Below, piece by piece: positions 1 through 7,545 of a DNA stretch of 64,000 bases (within the stretch, counting starts at the first letter, position 1; every line of letters starts with the position of its first letter). Under the pieces are notes generated by a model, which was not told the origin of the DNA, made no database searches, and was given only the letters and a program-made list of their open reading frames with translations. This stretch comes from Chloroflexota bacterium (GTDB lineage Bacteria; Chloroflexota; UBA4733), in contig JAMCTA010000029.1 in the NCBI GenBank assembly GCA_023381895.1, positions 308 to 64,307 of the forward strand. Direction: 5' to 3'. The translations under genes were made by a program, and so were the position numbers.

Positions 1-326
1 ATGCGCGCCGGCGTTTGGAGCAGACGTTCGAGGTTGCGTGCCCGGTACAGAGGGGTGGGTCGCCACAGGCGGTAGATGGCGCGGATGGCCTCAGGGATCT
101 CGATCCAGCGCTGTGCGGACACTTCCTGAAGGATGAGACTCATGGGAAAGATCGGCGCGAGGTCGTCGGGGCCTATCGGTTGGCCAGTAGCGGGATGGAG
201 TGGCGGAGCAAGGGGAGCCTTGAGATCGGCGGAGATATTGTACCACGCTGCCGGAATGTCGCTTTCTGGGAGAAGGTACTTGACCTGGTCCACTGGCCTC
301 GTTCTCTCTGTATCTAGGCTGTGCAC
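1..326 (-). CDS. trpB: TrpB2-type tryptophan synthase beta chain, N-terminal part (runs off the window)
   Basis: Reading the minus strand from a GTG at 326 gives an open frame of about 108 codons to the window edge. It contains the typical N-terminus of TrpB2-class enzymes: a [15 protein letters not shown] stretch, then [41 protein letters not shown] and the start of the RARNLE segment. The enzyme joins indole and serine to make tryptophan with PLP; the PLP lysine lies beyond the window. The long N-terminal extension separates TrpB2 from the usual TrpB1. The frame has no ATG near its beginning, so GTG at 326 is the best start I see; it also stays open a little further upstream. No other trp gene is visible here. 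Confidence 0.85.
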   Translation of the reverse strand, partial: MHSLDTERTRPVDQVKYLLPESDIPAAWYNISADLKAPLAPPLHPATGQPIGPDDLAPIFPMSLILQEVSAQRWIEIPEAIRAIYRLWRPTPLYRARNLERLLQTPAR

Positions 327-381
327 TGCAACAACTATCGTAGCAGTGTTGCGAGGATCCCGTTGGCATTCGCCTCCGTGC

Positions 382-700
382 TCAGGACTTGTAGGTGACC
401 GTAAAGCGGATAGGGGCCGGCTCCCCGGCGAGCCAGGTTAAGCATTGTGCCGCTTCCTGAAAGGCTACGATCGCGACGAACTGGTCGGGTGGATTCGGCG
501 TGACGTAGTCGTTCTTGACTGGAGATATCTTCATAAGGAAGTCGCGTGCAATGCAACAATAGGTAGGTGTGACTCGTGAGAATCGTGATCTGCACGAGTT
601 GATCTCCGTTGTGAATCGCCAGGTCGTAGGGTAAGGCTCCTGGCAGTTTGCCGTGACGGTCCGCTTCTGTGCAATGATGGCCCAGGGTGGCCTGTACCAT
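382..700 (-). pseudogene. Small unknown protein gene split by a frameshift
   Basis: Two overlapping minus-strand frames look like halves of one gene. The first starts with ATG at 700 and reads MVQATLGHH, then LPGALPYDLAIHNGDQLVQI. Near 580-592 the protein-like reading passes to another frame: RSRFSRVTPTYCCIARDF, ISPVKNDYVTPNPPDQF, then AIRFT-like residues ending at a TGA at 382. The joined product is about 105 residues. The PYDLAI-HNGDQLVQI part faintly recalls PD-(D/E)xK nucleases of the intron-associated type, but I cannot confirm this. A one-base indel (decay or a sequence error) explains the break. It lies between trpB2, downstream on the same strand, and the divergent ggt. Confidence 0.5.
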
Positions 701-765
701 CAGAACTGGAAAGATAGACTACGACCAGGCGATCCCAGACTGGCGATGTGAGGATAGAGGCGTTG

Positions 766-2568
766 ATGGAGAGGGTGGGACGAGTGGTGGAGGGCGTATC
801 CGAAGGATTCCGTGTGGGATCGAGCCGGTCTGCGGCTCCATTTACCTGTCGCCCGGTGTACTATGGGACCCGCGGTCTCGTGACCGCGGGACACTACCTT
901 GCTGCGGATCGGGGAGCGGAGGCTTTTGATCGTGGCGGAAATGCTGCTGATGCTGCCGCTACCGCGGGATGGTGTCTGACAGTGCTGTTGCCGCAGTCGA
1001 ATGGGATCGGCGGTGAGGTTCCCGTACTGATCTGGGATCCCAAGGAGCGCCAGACCTTTGCGGTGAGTGGCCAGGGCGGAGCGCCGCGACTCGCTTCTGT
1101 CAAGTGGTTTCGGGAGCAGGGCATCTCTCTCATCCCTGGTGACGGATTGTTGCCGGCGACGGTGCCTGCTGCGTTCGGAACGTGGCTGCGTGTGCTGCAG
1201 CGGTTCGGGCGGCTTGGACTCGCGGAGACTCTGGGTCCAGCGGTTGAACTCGCGGAGAGTGGCTTCGCGGTGTATCCCGGTTTGCACCATGCCATCCGTG
1301 CTCAAGAGACGCGATTCCAGGAGTGGTGGCCGTCTTCTGGCACCGTGTATCTTCGCAATGGACACGCGCCTGCAATAGGAGCGGTGTTGCGGAATCCGGC
1401 GTGGGCACGCACGTTTAAGGCAGCGCTGGACATCGAAGTCCGTGAGCGGCGCCGCGGTCGCGAGGCGGTGTTTGATACCGTCTTCGACTGGTTCTATCGT
1501 GGGCCGGTGGCGGAAGCGATTGATCGTTTCTGCCGTGAGATGGAAGTGCAAGGTGTGACAGGTACCTATCACGGCCTGCTCCGCAAGGAAGACCTGCAAG
1601 GATTCCGCGTGCGGTTCGAAGGTCCGGTGAGCTTGCAGTACCGGGGAGTTGAGGTCATGAAGTGCGGCCCCTGGTCACAAGGTCCAGTGTTCCTGCAGAC
1701 GCTGGCTCTGCTGGCAGGGTTCGATCTCCCTGCTCTCGGCCATAATTCGGTCCGTTACATCCACACGGTGACCGAGGCGCTCAAACTCGCGTTCGCTGAT
1801 CGCGAAGCCTATTATGGCGACCCGGAATTTGTGCCGGTGCCTCTGGATCGTTTGCTGTCGGAGGACTATGCGGCGTTGCGCCGGCGCAATATCCAGCCTG
1901 ACCGAGCGGCCGGACAGGTGCTAGCTGGGCTGAGCGATTGGAAGCCGCAGCCTAGTGGAATGGCCGATGACCCTCGCGTATACCGAGGCGACACTACCCA
2001 CGTTGATGCGGCAGATAGTGAAGGGATGTTTGTCGCGGCCACGCCTTCAGGAGGGTGGATTCCTTCCTCGCCGGTGATCCCTGATCTCGGGTTTCCTCTG
2101 GGCACACGGGGGCAGATGTTTGTGCTGGAACCAGAACATCCGAACGTCCTCCAGCCCGGAAAGCGCCCGCGGACGACGCTTACTCCGTCGCTGGTCTTGA
2201 GGGATGGCCGTCCTTGGCTGGCGTTCGGCACTCCGGGTGGAGATCAGCAAGATCAGTGGACGCTTGAGTTCTTCTTGAACGTTGTCGATTTTGGGATGGA
2301 CGTGCAGAGTGCGGTAGAGGCGCCGACGTTCCACACGCTGCATCTGCGGGATTCGTTCTATCCGCGCAACGTCCAGCCGCTACGACTGGCGGTCGAGGGA
2401 CGCATCGACAGCGGTGTCCGTCAGGAGCTGGAGTCCATGGGGCACGATGTGGTGGTCAATGGGGACTGGACTCACGGACAGGTCACGGGCATCGCCCAGC
2501 TCGAGGGAGGTGTGTTGGCCGGGGCAGCATCGCCACGTGGACAGACGGCCTATGTTGCAGGCCGGTAG
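766..2568 (+). CDS. ggt: Gamma-glutamyltransferase family protein
   Basis: N-terminal nucleophile hydrolase of the gamma-glutamyltranspeptidase family, which transfers or hydrolyses the gamma-glutamyl group of glutathione and related peptides. The precursor should self-cleave before the first Thr of GDTTHVDAAD (about residue 410), which becomes the N-terminus of the small subunit. Other family marks are the early GGNAADAAAT segment, NGIGGE, KLAFADREAYYGDP, the PGKRPRTTLTPSLV loop and GTPGGDQQ. The length, about 600 residues, is normal. I see no signal peptide, so a cytoplasmic location is likely. The frame opens at GTG 748, but ATG 766 has an AGAGG five bases upstream and is preferred. The gene is divergent from the two minus-strand genes on its left and is followed at once by a parS-like site. 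Confidence 0.88.
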   Translation: MERVGRVVEGVSEGFRVGSSRSAAPFTCRPVYYGTRGLVTAGHYLAADRGAEAFDRGGNAADAAATAGWCLTVLLPQSNGIGGEVPVLIWDPKERQTFAVSGQGGAPRLASVKWFREQGISLIPGDGLLPATVPAAFGTWLRVLQRFGRLGLAETLGPAVELAESGFAVYPGLHHAIRAQETRFQEWWPSSGTVYLRNGHAPAIGAVLRNPAWARTFKAALDIEVRERRRGREAVFDTVFDWFYRGPVAEAIDRFCREMEVQGVTGTYHGLLRKEDLQGFRVRFEGPVSLQYRGVEVMKCGPWSQGPVFLQTLALLAGFDLPALGHNSVRYIHTVTEALKLAFADREAYYGDPEFVPVPLDRLLSEDYAALRRRNIQPDRAAGQVLAGLSDWKPQPSGMADDPRVYRGDTTHVDAADSEGMFVAATPSGGWIPSSPVIPDLGFPLGTRGQMFVLEPEHPNVLQPGKRPRTTLTPSLVLRDGRPWLAFGTPGGDQQDQWTLEFFLNVVDFGMDVQSAVEAPTFHTLHLRDSFYPRNVQPLRLAVEGRIDSGVRQELESMGHDVVVNGDWTHGQVTGIAQLEGGVLAGAASPRGQTAYVAGR

Positions 2569-2570
2569 TG

Positions 2571-2586
2571 TGTTTCACGTGAAACG
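2571..2586. promoter_or_regulatory. parS-like ParB binding site (15 of 16)
   Basis: TGTTTCACGTGAAACG matches the bacterial chromosomal parS consensus TGTTTCACGTGAAACA at 15 of 16 positions and is palindromic except for the last base. It sits just after the ggt stop codon and before prs. Such sites load ParB and are typically clustered around the replication origin. A second, exact copy lies about 1.2 kb away. Confidence 0.75.
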
Positions 2587-2640
2587 TGCATCGGTGTGGA
2601 TTTGGAGCGTGCTCCTCCATGGGTCAGGGAAGGCTTGGTG

Positions 2641-3585
2641 GTGAGCGATCGCCTGAAGGTGTTTGCGGGAAGCTCGGCACAGCAGTTCGCCACGGCAGTT
2701 TGTCAGAGTCTGGACATTGGACTCGGCCGGGCGGAGCTCACGAAGTACTACAACGACTGCACGTTCGTGCGGGTCGAGGAGAACGTACGCGGTTGTGACG
2801 TATTCGTGGTGCAAACGGCGACGGCACCAGTTAATGACCACCTCGTTGAGCTGCTCATGTTGATTAACGCGCTCAAGGGAGCGTCGGCACATCGTGTCAC
2901 TGCTGTGATCCCCTTCTTCTTCTATGGTCAGTCTGATCAGAAGGACCGCGGACGTATTTCCATTACGGCGCGTCTAGTGGCCAACTTGCTCGAAGCAGCG
3001 GGAGCAGACCGCGTCCTCACCATGGATCTGCACGCCGGACAGATTCAGGGGTTCATGAACTGTCCGACCGACCAGCTCACGGCCCTGCCGTTGCTTGTGC
3101 ACGAATTCTCGAGATGGAGTGAGGTAGACACGGTCGTCGCCACAACAGATGTGGGGCGAGTGAAGCGTGTGAGCGAGTTCGCCCACCGCCTCGGAGCCAA
3201 TCTCATCATCGTTGACAAAGAGCGGCTCGACTCTGAGCACGTTGTGGCACGGCACATCATTGGCGATCCGGCGGGGAAGAGTGTTGTCCTCTTCGACGAT
3301 CTGATCGGACTTGGAGGATCGATGCTCGAGGCCTGCCGTCTTCTCCTTGACCATGGCGCGAAGCGAGTAGGTTGTGCGGCCGTTCACGGGGTGTTTGCGC
3401 GGGACGCCGTGCGCCAGCTTCGCGCATCCCCGCTTACTGACGTCGTGGTCACGGATACGCTGCCGACGGCTGTGGCGGCACGCGGTGGCAAGATTCGCGT
3501 CGTCTCTGTCGCTGCGCTGTTTGCTCAGGCCATCCTGCGCATCCATCGTGACGAGTCCGTGAGCGAGCTGTTTCAGAAGGCGTAG
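2641..3585 (+). CDS. prs: Ribose-phosphate pyrophosphokinase-like protein (divergent PRPP synthetase)
   Basis: Homologous over its whole length to PRPP synthetase, which makes phosphoribosyl pyrophosphate from ribose 5-phosphate and ATP. Visible family marks are KVFAGSS at the start, NDCTFVR-VEENVRG, the MDLHAGQIQGF motif with the catalytic-region His, and DKERL, which keeps the Lys and Arg of the flexible loop. Two core motifs are altered. The PRPP loop reads FDDLIGLGGSM where VDDMIDTGGT is usual, and the ATP loop reads YGQSDQKDRGR instead of YARQDRKDR. It may therefore be a divergent paralogue. GTG 2641 has AGGGAAGG about seven bases upstream; the frame opens earlier at GTG 2596. The gene lies between the two parS-like sites. 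Confidence 0.8.
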   Translation: MSDRLKVFAGSSAQQFATAVCQSLDIGLGRAELTKYYNDCTFVRVEENVRGCDVFVVQTATAPVNDHLVELLMLINALKGASAHRVTAVIPFFFYGQSDQKDRGRISITARLVANLLEAAGADRVLTMDLHAGQIQGFMNCPTDQLTALPLLVHEFSRWSEVDTVVATTDVGRVKRVSEFAHRLGANLIIVDKERLDSEHVVARHIIGDPAGKSVVLFDDLIGLGGSMLEACRLLLDHGAKRVGCAAVHGVFARDAVRQLRASPLTDVVVTDTLPTAVAARGGKIRVVSVAALFAQAILRIHRDESVSELFQKA

Positions 3586-3627
3586 CACGTAGTGGTGCAT
3601 TCAGCAAGGCTGGTGCTCCTTGTCAGG

Positions 3628-3712
3628 GCTGCTGGCGACCGCAGTCGCGGCTCCCCCAGCCCGCGTGGACGGACTTCACTGACCGTAGCCCGCGACTCCA
3701 GTCGCTGGGCTT
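3628..3712. repeat. Palindrome-rich intergenic repeat unit
   Basis: Two small hairpins of the same form, GCGAC-N4-GTCGC, lie at 3635-3648 and 3692-3705, separated by a segment containing GTGGACGGACTTC. The arrangement resembles the dispersed 'CCGCGACT..AGTCGCGG + GAAGTCC' repeats I recall from several Chloroflexi and cyanobacterial genomes. I found no second copy in this window, so the family assignment is from memory only. Confidence 0.45.
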
Positions 3713-3751
3713 GCTGGGTGCGGGAGGTCCGCGGCCGCACAGTGCCGCCAG

Positions 3752-3767
3752 TGTTTCACGTGAAACA
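3752..3767. promoter_or_regulatory. parS, exact consensus ParB binding site
   Basis: TGTTTCACGTGAAACA is identical to the 16-bp parS consensus and is a perfect palindrome. It lies in the intergenic space between prs and the convergent glycosyltransferase gene. With the site at 2571 it forms a pair about 1.2 kb apart. parA and parB themselves are not in the window. Confidence 0.88.
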
Positions 3768-3790
3768 TGGTGCAGTCTCTGACCGTGAGT

Positions 3791-4888
3791 CTAACATACC
3801 GATTCGTAGACCTCGACCATTCTCTCCGCCGTATGCCGCCAGGAGAACGCAAGGGCGCGCTCTCGCGCCCGCTCGCGCAGATGCTTACCCTGACTCGCGA
3901 ATGAATCGAGTGCGAGGGCGAGGTGAGCCGCCCATTCCCATCCGTCGCTGGCTGGCGGAACGTAGTGGGCCGCTTCGCCGCAGATCTCCCGGTGCGGCGG
4001 GATCCCCGAACAGAGCACCGGACACCCGCAAGCCAAAGCCTCGAGCAAAGGAAGGCCGAAGCCTTCTTCGGCCGACGCGCTTACGTAGCATAAGGCAGCG
4101 CTGTACAGAGCAGCGAGCTCTTCATCAGACACGTGGTCAGCCCACACGACTTGTGCAGCGATTCCCCAGGCTTGCGTGAGCACACGATGGCGGCGGCGGG
4201 CCTCGACGTACACAGGTGCCCCTACCTTCACCAGTGTGGGAGCGGAGCCGGTCCGCAGCTTGAGAGCGCCAAGAGCCCACAGCACTAGGTCTACCCGTTT
4301 CCGAGGGGCTTCGGTACCGACGTACAGCACGAATGGCTGATGCCGATCCACACCGAGACGCTCTAACACCGAACCCGGATCCTCCTGCGGATGCATCTGC
4401 CGGAGATCTACTCCAAGGGGAACGACGTGAAGGCGATCTTCCCTCACCAGACGGCGCTGGCGCAATTGCTGCCCAGTGTAGGCAGAATCCACCACTACTG
4501 CACGCGAGCGCCTCAATGCTGCGTGCCCCAATGCATCCAGGACTCGCGCCACAGCTGCACCGGCTCCTCGTGGCGCATCCTGAGGGAACAAGTCGTGCAC
4601 GGTAATCACGTCTGCCGGCTCGGTCAGGAGTGCCGTCGCAAACTGCTGGGCCGTCAAGTGACGAAGCGCGCCCGAGCGGTAAGCCACGCGAAAGGGATAG
4701 GAGCTGAAGAACGAGCTGGCGTCAAGTCCGCAGCGTCTGGCCAGCTGACCGAGCGCAAGGGGCAGCGGCAGAGGATAGACTAACTCAGCCTCGATACCGA
4801 GACTCTGCAGCTCTTGATGGAGGCTTGACGCGTAGCGCCCCACACCGCTGGAGCCGCGCGCTGGACGGCAGACCAAATCGACTTTCAC
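3791..4888 (-). CDS. GT4-family glycosyltransferase
   Basis: Retaining, nucleotide-sugar-dependent glycosyltransferase with the GT-B fold. The N-terminal domain begins KVDLVCRPA followed by the glycine-rich SSGVGRYA. The C-terminal domain has PFVLYVGTEAPRKRVDLVL (start of the donor-binding domain), VWADHVSDEELAALYSAA and the EX7E-type signature in SAEEGFGLPLLEALACGCP. The product is about 365 residues, normal for the family. The frame extends to ATG 4933, but GTG 4888, giving VKVDLV, has AGAGGTGA just upstream and starts right at the fold. The acceptor sugar cannot be told. It converges with prs and diverges from the aminotransferase gene at 4974. Confidence 0.85.
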   Translation of the reverse strand: MKVDLVCRPARGSSGVGRYASSLHQELQSLGIEAELVYPLPLPLALGQLARRCGLDASSFFSSYPFRVAYRSGALRHLTAQQFATALLTEPADVITVHDLFPQDAPRGAGAAVARVLDALGHAALRRSRAVVVDSAYTGQQLRQRRLVREDRLHVVPLGVDLRQMHPQEDPGSVLERLGVDRHQPFVLYVGTEAPRKRVDLVLWALGALKLRTGSAPTLVKVGAPVYVEARRRHRVLTQAWGIAAQVVWADHVSDEELAALYSAALCYVSASAEEGFGLPLLEALACGCPVLCSGIPPHREICGEAAHYVPPASDGWEWAAHLALALDSFASQGKHLRERARERALAFSWRHTAERMVEVYESVC

Positions 4889-4973
4889 ACGCTCACCTCT
4901 ACCGTCTTTCCACTGACGGAGACAACTCCACACTGCTTCGGCGTCACTCGCTAGAATACTGCGCGGGAGGTGT

Positions 4974-6131
4974 ATGGCAGCTATGGATGAGAAGCTACAC
5001 GCGATCCGGGAACAGCTTCCAGCAACGCTGGATCAGGTTTACCTCAACACTGGCACGTGCGGTCCTCTCCCACTGCCGTCGCTGGTAGCGATGCAAGAAG
5101 CGCTAGATGGCGATGTGAGGCTCGGACGCATCACCACCGAGAGCTACCAGAGGCACTCGGCATTACGCGAAGGAACGCGGTCTCAACTCGCTCGCCTGGT
5201 GGGGGCAACGGAGCGGGAGATCGCCCTCACGCACAACACGGGCGAAGGACTCAACATCGTGTTGAGCGGCATGGACTGGAATCAAGATGATGAGGTCATC
5301 ACAACGGATGCCGAGCACGTCAGTCTGCTCGCTCCTCTCGCGAATCTGCGGCAGCATCGTGGTGTGCGCATCGTCGAGGTTGACGGAGGAGCTCCGGAAC
5401 GCGTTCCGGAGCTGGTGCAGAAGGCTATCACGAGCCGGACGAAGCTCGTGGCCCTGTCTCACGTGTCCTATGCCACCGGTGCACTCTATCCACTGGAACC
5501 CATTGTCGCCGCAGCTCACCAGGCGGACCTACCCGTGCTGATCGATGGTGCCCAGAGTGCCGGCGCCATTCCCCTCGCACTCGATGATCTCGGTATCGAC
5601 TACTACGCCATTCCAGGACAAAAGTGGCTGTGCGGCCCAGAAGGCACTGGAGCCTTGTACATCCGTGACGGAATGTGGAACGCGCTCAACAATAGCTGGG
5701 TAGGCTACTACTCGCAGGATTTCTCGCATAGTGAGCGAGAATTCGTGCCGTATGATGCAGCGCGACGCTTTGAAGTTGGCTCACAGAATGCCGCCGACTT
5801 TGCCGGGCTCAACGAGAGCTTGCGCTGGCTTTCCAACGACGTCGGCTTCTCGTGGATCTACGAGCGCAACCACGCTCTTGCTGCTCTTGCGATCGCGGAG
5901 CTCTCAGGAGTTAGGAGCGTCAGCGTCGTAACGCCGCAAAAACATGCGGGACTCGTGGCCTTCGCACTCCGCTCTGGCGGCCCCAAGGCGCTGGTAACGC
6001 TCCTGGCGGAGCGCGGCATCATCGTCCGCTCGATTCCCGGAGCTCCGTTCTGTCGGATGTCTACCGGTTTCTTCAACACTGAGGAGGAGATACGGCGCAC
6101 CGCAGCTGCAATCGCCGAGCTCACCGCGTAG
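4974..6131 (+). CDS. Class V aminotransferase (isopenicillin-N-epimerase / cysteine-desulfurase-like fold)
   Basis: PLP enzyme of fold type I. Recognisable features are VYLNTGTCGPLP at the N-terminus, the AEHVSLLAPLANL segment, SHVSYATGALYPL, the cofactor aspartate and nearby residues in VLIDGAQSAGAIPL, and the Schiff-base lysine in GQKWLCGPEGTGALYI. The C-terminal domain ends with the small PGAPFCRMSTGFFNTEEEI barrel part. The product is 385 residues, the usual size. The substrate cannot be fixed from sequence; the family includes epimerases, desulfurases and kynureninase-like enzymes. ATG 4974 follows GGGAGGTGT closely. A TAGAAT element sits about 20 bases upstream as a possible -10. The gene is followed by a RraA-like gene on the same strand, probably cotranscribed. 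Confidence 0.85.
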   Translation: MAAMDEKLHAIREQLPATLDQVYLNTGTCGPLPLPSLVAMQEALDGDVRLGRITTESYQRHSALREGTRSQLARLVGATEREIALTHNTGEGLNIVLSGMDWNQDDEVITTDAEHVSLLAPLANLRQHRGVRIVEVDGGAPERVPELVQKAITSRTKLVALSHVSYATGALYPLEPIVAAAHQADLPVLIDGAQSAGAIPLALDDLGIDYYAIPGQKWLCGPEGTGALYIRDGMWNALNNSWVGYYSQDFSHSEREFVPYDAARRFEVGSQNAADFAGLNESLRWLSNDVGFSWIYERNHALAALAIAELSGVRSVSVVTPQKHAGLVAFALRSGGPKALVTLLAERGIIVRSIPGAPFCRMSTGFFNTEEEIRRTAAAIAELTA

Positions 6132-6233
6132 TATCGCTACTCTGTGTCCAGTGCGAATCAAGATGCCGGAAAGCCTACTGGCCCTCGAACGGCTCCGCCG
6201 TACCATCGGCTGCAGCGCGTCGAACACAGTGAA

Positions 6234-6938
6234 ATGGAGATGGAAGTGTCGCTATCCTTCATGGCTGTGCCTGAAGAGCAGTTGCTTGCCCTCGCATCCG
6301 TCGACAGTCCTACCATCGCGAACGCAATGGAGACTTTCAACCGCTACCCCCGTTTGGGGCACTTCGCTGGCTATGACATCCGGACGCTGTATCCGGAGCT
6401 ACCACCTGTGTGTGGCTACGCCGTGACCTGTCGTGGCGATAGCACCACAGAAGGCAGGAGAGGGGAACGGGGGCTCAACGAGCTGTGGGAGGCGCTGGCG
6501 TCAGTACCCGGGCCGAAGATCGTCGTCATTGAAGATGCTGGTAACGATCGGCTGCACTCTTGCCACTGCGGCGAGGTCATGGCTACGACGATGAAGCGTC
6601 TCGGCGCGGTCGGTCTCCTGACCGATGGTGGCGTTCGTGACCTTCACGAAGTCCGAGCGCTTGGTGGGTTCCAGTTCTTTGCCGCTGGTCTCGTCGTGGC
6701 ACACGGTAATCCGCTCATTTTCGACGTGGGGGCCGGCGTGACCATCTCCGGCGTACACATCCGTACGGGCGACGTTCTCCATGGCGATGCCAACGGGATC
6801 CTTCGTGTGCCGCGCGACCTGATGGCAGACCTCCCGGCGGCAGCTCGAGCAGTCCGTAACAGGGAAGCCGCGACCATCGCGACGGTTCTGTCGCCGGGCT
6901 TCCGCCCCGGACGAGGCCCAACGGCAGGAGGTCACTGA
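6234..6938 (+). CDS. RraA-family protein (demethylmenaquinone methyltransferase-like; aldolase/decarboxylase type)
   Basis: Member of the RraA fold, which covers RNase E inhibitors, 4-hydroxy-4-methyl-2-oxoglutarate aldolases and oxaloacetate decarboxylases. The core is visible: SVDSPTIANAMETF, GYAVTCRGD, VVIEDAGNDRLHSCHCGEVM with GE as in the family, TDGGVRD (its Asp usually binds the metal), VVAHGNP and VHIRTGDVLHGDANGIL. RNase E regulation is unlikely outside proteobacteria; a small carbonyl-acid lyase is more probable. The start is unsure: the frame is open from GTG 6144, but homology begins around MAVPEEQL at 6261, and ATG 6234 or GTG 6246 fit better. It follows the aminotransferase by about 100 bases. 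Confidence 0.8.
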   Translation: MEMEVSLSFMAVPEEQLLALASVDSPTIANAMETFNRYPRLGHFAGYDIRTLYPELPPVCGYAVTCRGDSTTEGRRGERGLNELWEALASVPGPKIVVIEDAGNDRLHSCHCGEVMATTMKRLGAVGLLTDGGVRDLHEVRALGGFQFFAAGLVVAHGNPLIFDVGAGVTISGVHIRTGDVLHGDANGILRVPRDLMADLPAAARAVRNREAATIATVLSPGFRPGRGPTAGGH

Positions 6939-6995
6939 ACTGTTGCCTCAGAGCTTCTTAAGAGTGGGCGGGAGAACAGTCCTGTCGCCGGCTAG

Positions 6996-7040
6996 CTGCA
7001 TCTACACTCTAACGAAGTAAGCGAATCACTCTAGATGCAG
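6996..7040. repeat. Spaced 9-bp inverted repeat upstream of the decayed membrane gene
   Basis: CTGCATCTA at 6996-7004 and TAGATGCAG at 7032-7040 are exact inverted copies with a 27-base spacer. It could be a regulator site or part of a folded leader; there is no T-run, so it is not an obvious terminator. Confidence 0.35.
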
Positions 7041-7047
7041 TTGGGTC

Positions 7048-7530
7048 TATGCCACCTTCTTTCTCTTATTTCTTGCTACTGAGCTGAGCATGTACCTGCC
7101 CTTCCTGAGCGTCATAGATCCCTCGGGCTTCTTGGTGCGACAGGTGCACCTTGCGTCAACCTTTCTGATCGTGACACTGCCCGGACTGATTGCTCTTCTC
7201 GATGATCGAAAATCGGTGGCTCATGACCTACACGAAATCGACGAGTAGAGCAGCGACGATCAACAGTGGCTATCCGGCCTCATCGACAGCGAGCACGCTT
7301 ACGCTGGCAAATAGAAGGTCAACGCTGCTTTCACGTTGGGAAGTCTGCTCATCTTTTTTGCTTCGGGCGTGATCATGGCATTGAACATCTACCCTCCAAC
7401 CCGCGAATCGCTGCGAGGAATGCTCTTGGGCTATGTACGCCGCGACTGGGCAGCCGAACATCGCCCCCACTGGGTCAGCAAGACCGAGCCTAAGCCTCCG
7501 GTAAATCCGCGCTACAATCGGCCCCTGTAG
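7048..7530 (+). pseudogene. Membrane protein gene with two in-frame amber stops
   Basis: A single reading frame runs from about 7021 to 7530 and is interrupted only by TAG at 7246 and TAG at 7312. Its parts look like one small membrane protein. There is a first hydrophobic stretch YATFFLLFLATELSMYLPFL, then a second with LASTFLIVTLPGLIALL, a hydrophilic DDQQWLSGLIDSEHAY region, a third helix LGSLLIFFASGVIMALNIYPP, and a charged tail ending PPVNPRYNRPL. ATG 7090 and TTG 7336 could start the first and last pieces separately. I read it as a decayed gene of about 160 codons rather than two tiny genes. Family not recognised. The next gene starts 15 bases downstream. Confidence 0.45.
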
Positions 7531-7545
7531 TGGGGGAGGGTGTGA

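Noticed and set aside
700..1599. Minus-strand 299-codon open frame
   Set aside because: It lies fully antisense to ggt, whose family motifs are unambiguous.
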